From contig NZ_MDGK01000009.1 of NCBI RefSeq assembly GCF_001870465.1, positions 1 through 64,000 on the forward strand: 64,000 nt of DNA, given 5' to 3'. Under the pieces are notes generated by a model that searched no databases, had not been told where the DNA came from, and was given only the letters and a program-made list of their open reading frames with translations. Every line of letters begins with the position of its first letter. The first letter of the stretch is position 1. Position numbers and translations under genes: made by a program. The stretch comes from Pseudomonas extremorientalis. Its GTDB lineage: Bacteria; Pseudomonadota; Gammaproteobacteria; Pseudomonadales; Pseudomonadaceae. This document shows, piece by piece, positions 63,309 to 64,000 of the stretch.

Positions 63309-64000
63309 TTATTTAGCGGATTTCCCCAGTGCTTTAGCCACCAGTCGCTCGTACAGCTCGGCGTAGGGTTCCACCGCCTGGCTCCAGTTGAACGGTTGGG
63401 TCATTGCTCGGCTGCGCATGGCATTGAGCAGGCCAGGGAAGGCAAACACCTTGAACGCGCGGCTCAAGGCTTCTTTGTAGCTGTCGACCGTGGATTCATT
63501 GAACAGAAAGCCGGTCACACCGTTTTCGATGGTGTCGGCCAGGCCGCCGGTGTTGCGGGCGACGGGCAGGGAGCCGAAGCGCTGGGCGTACATCTGGCTC
63601 AGGCCGCAGGGCTCGTAGCGCGAAGGCATCAGCAGGAAATCGCTGCCGGCGAACATGCGGCGGGCATCGGTCTCGTTGAAGCCGATGCGCACACCGATCT
63701 GGCCGGGAAAGCGCAGCGCCAGTTCGCGCATGGCGTTTTCTTCTTCCGGCTCGCCGCGACCGATAATGGCGATCTGCCCACCTTGCTCGACGATAAAACT
63801 GGCCACCGCTTCGGTGAGGTCCAGGCCTTTCTGGAACACCAGGCGCGAGACCACGGCGAACAGCGGGCCGGTCGAGTCATGCAGGCCGAACAGGTTACGC
63901 ACCTGTGCGGCATTCACGGCTTTGCCTTCCCAGTCGCCGATGTTGAAGTTGTGCGTCAAGTGCGGGTCGGTGGAGGTTTCCCAGCTGTCTTCAATGCCGT
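63309..64000 (-). CDS. glgA: Glycogen synthase GlgA (C-terminal part, runs off the window)
   Basis: The visible 230 residues are the C-terminal GT-B domain: THNFNIGDWEGKAVNAAQV, VVSRLVFQKGLDLTEAV, and LMPSRYEPCGLSQMYAQRFG with VARNTGGLADTIENGVTGFL, the GT5 motifs that bind ADP-glucose. Reading stays open to the window edge, so the N-terminal half lies beyond 64000. First gene of the block; makes alpha-1,4-glucan that GlgX, TreY and TreZ turn into trehalose. Confidence 0.93.
   Translation of the reverse strand, partial: GIEDSWETSTDPHLTHNFNIGDWEGKAVNAAQVRNLFGLHDSTGPLFAVVSRLVFQKGLDLTEAVASFIVEQGGQIAIIGRGEPEEENAMRELALRFPGQIGVRIGFNETDARRMFAGSDFLLMPSRYEPCGLSQMYAQRFGSLPVARNTGGLADTIENGVTGFLFNESTVDSYKEALSRAFKVFAFPGLLNAMRSRAMTQPFNWSQAVEPYAELYERLVAKALGKSAK

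Overview
The window looks like a chromosomal segment of a Pseudomonas, most likely of the P. fluorescens group. The evidence is the high-GC coding style, REPIN-type inverted repeats ending in GTGGCGAGCGGGCTTGCC, dense LysE/LysR/MFS content, the gene order CBS-CGL, aer beside an OsmC-YcaO gene, and a glgA-treZ-malQ-treY-glgX trehalose/glycogen block. These are family-level recognitions made by reading; no database was searched. No rRNA, tRNA or CRISPR was seen.

Layout. 0.1-7.1 kb: small metabolic and regulatory genes (MarR with a divergent FAD monooxygenase and two matching operators, an isochorismatase, two GNATs, a SUFU-like protein, TetR with a divergent O-methyltransferase, a LysE exporter). 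7.1-19.2 kb: chemotaxis and core metabolism (aer, OsmC-YcaO, cystathionine gamma-lyase and beta-synthase, a DapA paralogue, a lipoprotein, a GDSL hydrolase, VOC and SnoaL proteins, a second LysE exporter).

19.2-27.2 kb is an accessory island. It holds a truncated and frameshifted rulB (umuC-like) gene, three small proteins of unknown function, a secreted alpha/beta hydrolase, a LuxR solo overlapping hchA, and an MCP. It also carries at least five copies of a short repeat not noticed elsewhere in the window. It is bracketed by direct repeats of the LysE locus: the intact gene at 18.5 kb and a decayed copy at 27.2 kb.

27.5-50 kb returns to ordinary accessory metabolism: a P-loop kinase-like protein, a lipoprotein, two LysR regulators, a quinone reductase-type enzyme, two MFS transporters, MocR beside a PaiB gene with an internal deletion, a TauE exporter, an MCP, a Fur-box TonB receptor, Lrp with a divergent acetylpolyamine amidohydrolase and permease, a cytochrome P460/hydrolase pair, and a large autotransporter.

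50-64 kb reads entirely on the minus strand. glgA, treZ, malQ and treY form the maltooligosaccharide route to trehalose, followed by a DUF2934 gene and glgX. Running on from glgX with a 1-nt gap and then 4-nt overlaps is a poorly understood cassette: acyl-CoA dehydrogenase-like, PIG-L deacetylase, SAM methyltransferase and family 2 glycosyltransferase. Downstream is a second PIG-L copy that has lost the presumed catalytic-base Asp. This cassette is the best candidate here for an undescribed pathway.
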